From contig CALCNZ010000326.1 in the NCBI GenBank assembly GCA_937897625.1, positions 1 to 5,854 of the forward strand: a DNA stretch of 5,854 nucleotides. The letters are read 5' to 3'. The notes under the pieces are model-generated. The model ran no database searches. It was not told the origin of the DNA and was given only the letters and a program-made list of their open reading frames with translations. This stretch comes from an uncultured Flavobacteriales bacterium (GTDB lineage: Bacteria; Bacteroidota; Bacteroidia; Flavobacteriales_D; Sanyastnellaceae). The position numbers were made by a program, and so were the translations under genes. Positions 5,839 through 5,854 of this stretch are shown here, piece by piece. Within the stretch, counting starts at the first letter, position 1. Every line of letters begins with the position of its first letter.

Positions 5839-5854
5839 TAGCGAAGACCAGGGT

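Noticed and set aside
5836..5854. Terminator after the kinase gene
   Set aside because: Only 16 bases follow the stop, and they show no hairpin or T-run.

Overview
The window looks like part of a Bacteroidota chromosome, most likely from the Flavobacteriales or a relative. The reasons are moderate GC content, lack of obvious Shine-Dalgarno sequences, TAnnTTTG-type -7 promoter boxes, and gene families that I recall as typical of that phylum: an XrtX-like exosortase with a PID-type sorting signal, and a 160-residue family often mislabelled 'ABC transporter ATPase'. This assignment comes from family recognition by eye, not from a database search.

Layout. On the plus strand the window opens with the C-terminal end of a short-chain dehydrogenase/reductase (to 167). 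Its stop overlaps the start of a secreted M28-family zinc metallopeptidase (164-1552). That gene ends back to back (TAA|TTA) with a minus-strand four-gene cluster. Read in its own direction, the cluster is: a 75-residue secreted PID-CTERM-type substrate (3317-3090), a minimal exosortase with Cys/Arg/His catalytic residues (3082-2555, or from a TTG at 3154), an exosortase-associated four-helix membrane protein (2577-2035), and a soluble conserved protein without a known role (2032-1553). The last three genes overlap or are separated by only a few bases, so the set is very probably one operon.

A 100-bp divergent intergenic region (3318-3417) separates this cluster from a plus-strand gene (3418-5838). 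That gene encodes an 806-residue Wzz/Wzc-type polysaccharide co-polymerase fused to a bacterial tyrosine kinase (BY-kinase). Its C-terminal tail carries 17 tyrosines, 11 of them in an unbroken Tyr-Gly repeat. The same ten bases, TTATATTTGT, occur in opposite orientations in the intergenic region, each containing a perfect TAnnTTTG -7 box, one for each direction.

How the genes may work together. Exosortases in many bacteria are encoded beside exopolysaccharide genes. Here a single-substrate exosortase cassette is divergent from an exopolysaccharide chain-length/export kinase. The simplest reading is a cell-surface module: the kinase controls polysaccharide assembly, while the exosortase processes a tiny Pro/Gly/Cys peptide for surface display or attachment. 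The link between the two halves is inferred from position only. The SDR and peptidase genes look like an unrelated neighbouring operon. There is no gene-free stretch over 300 bases, and I see no RNA genes, insertion sequences, CRISPR arrays or convincing intrinsic terminators.
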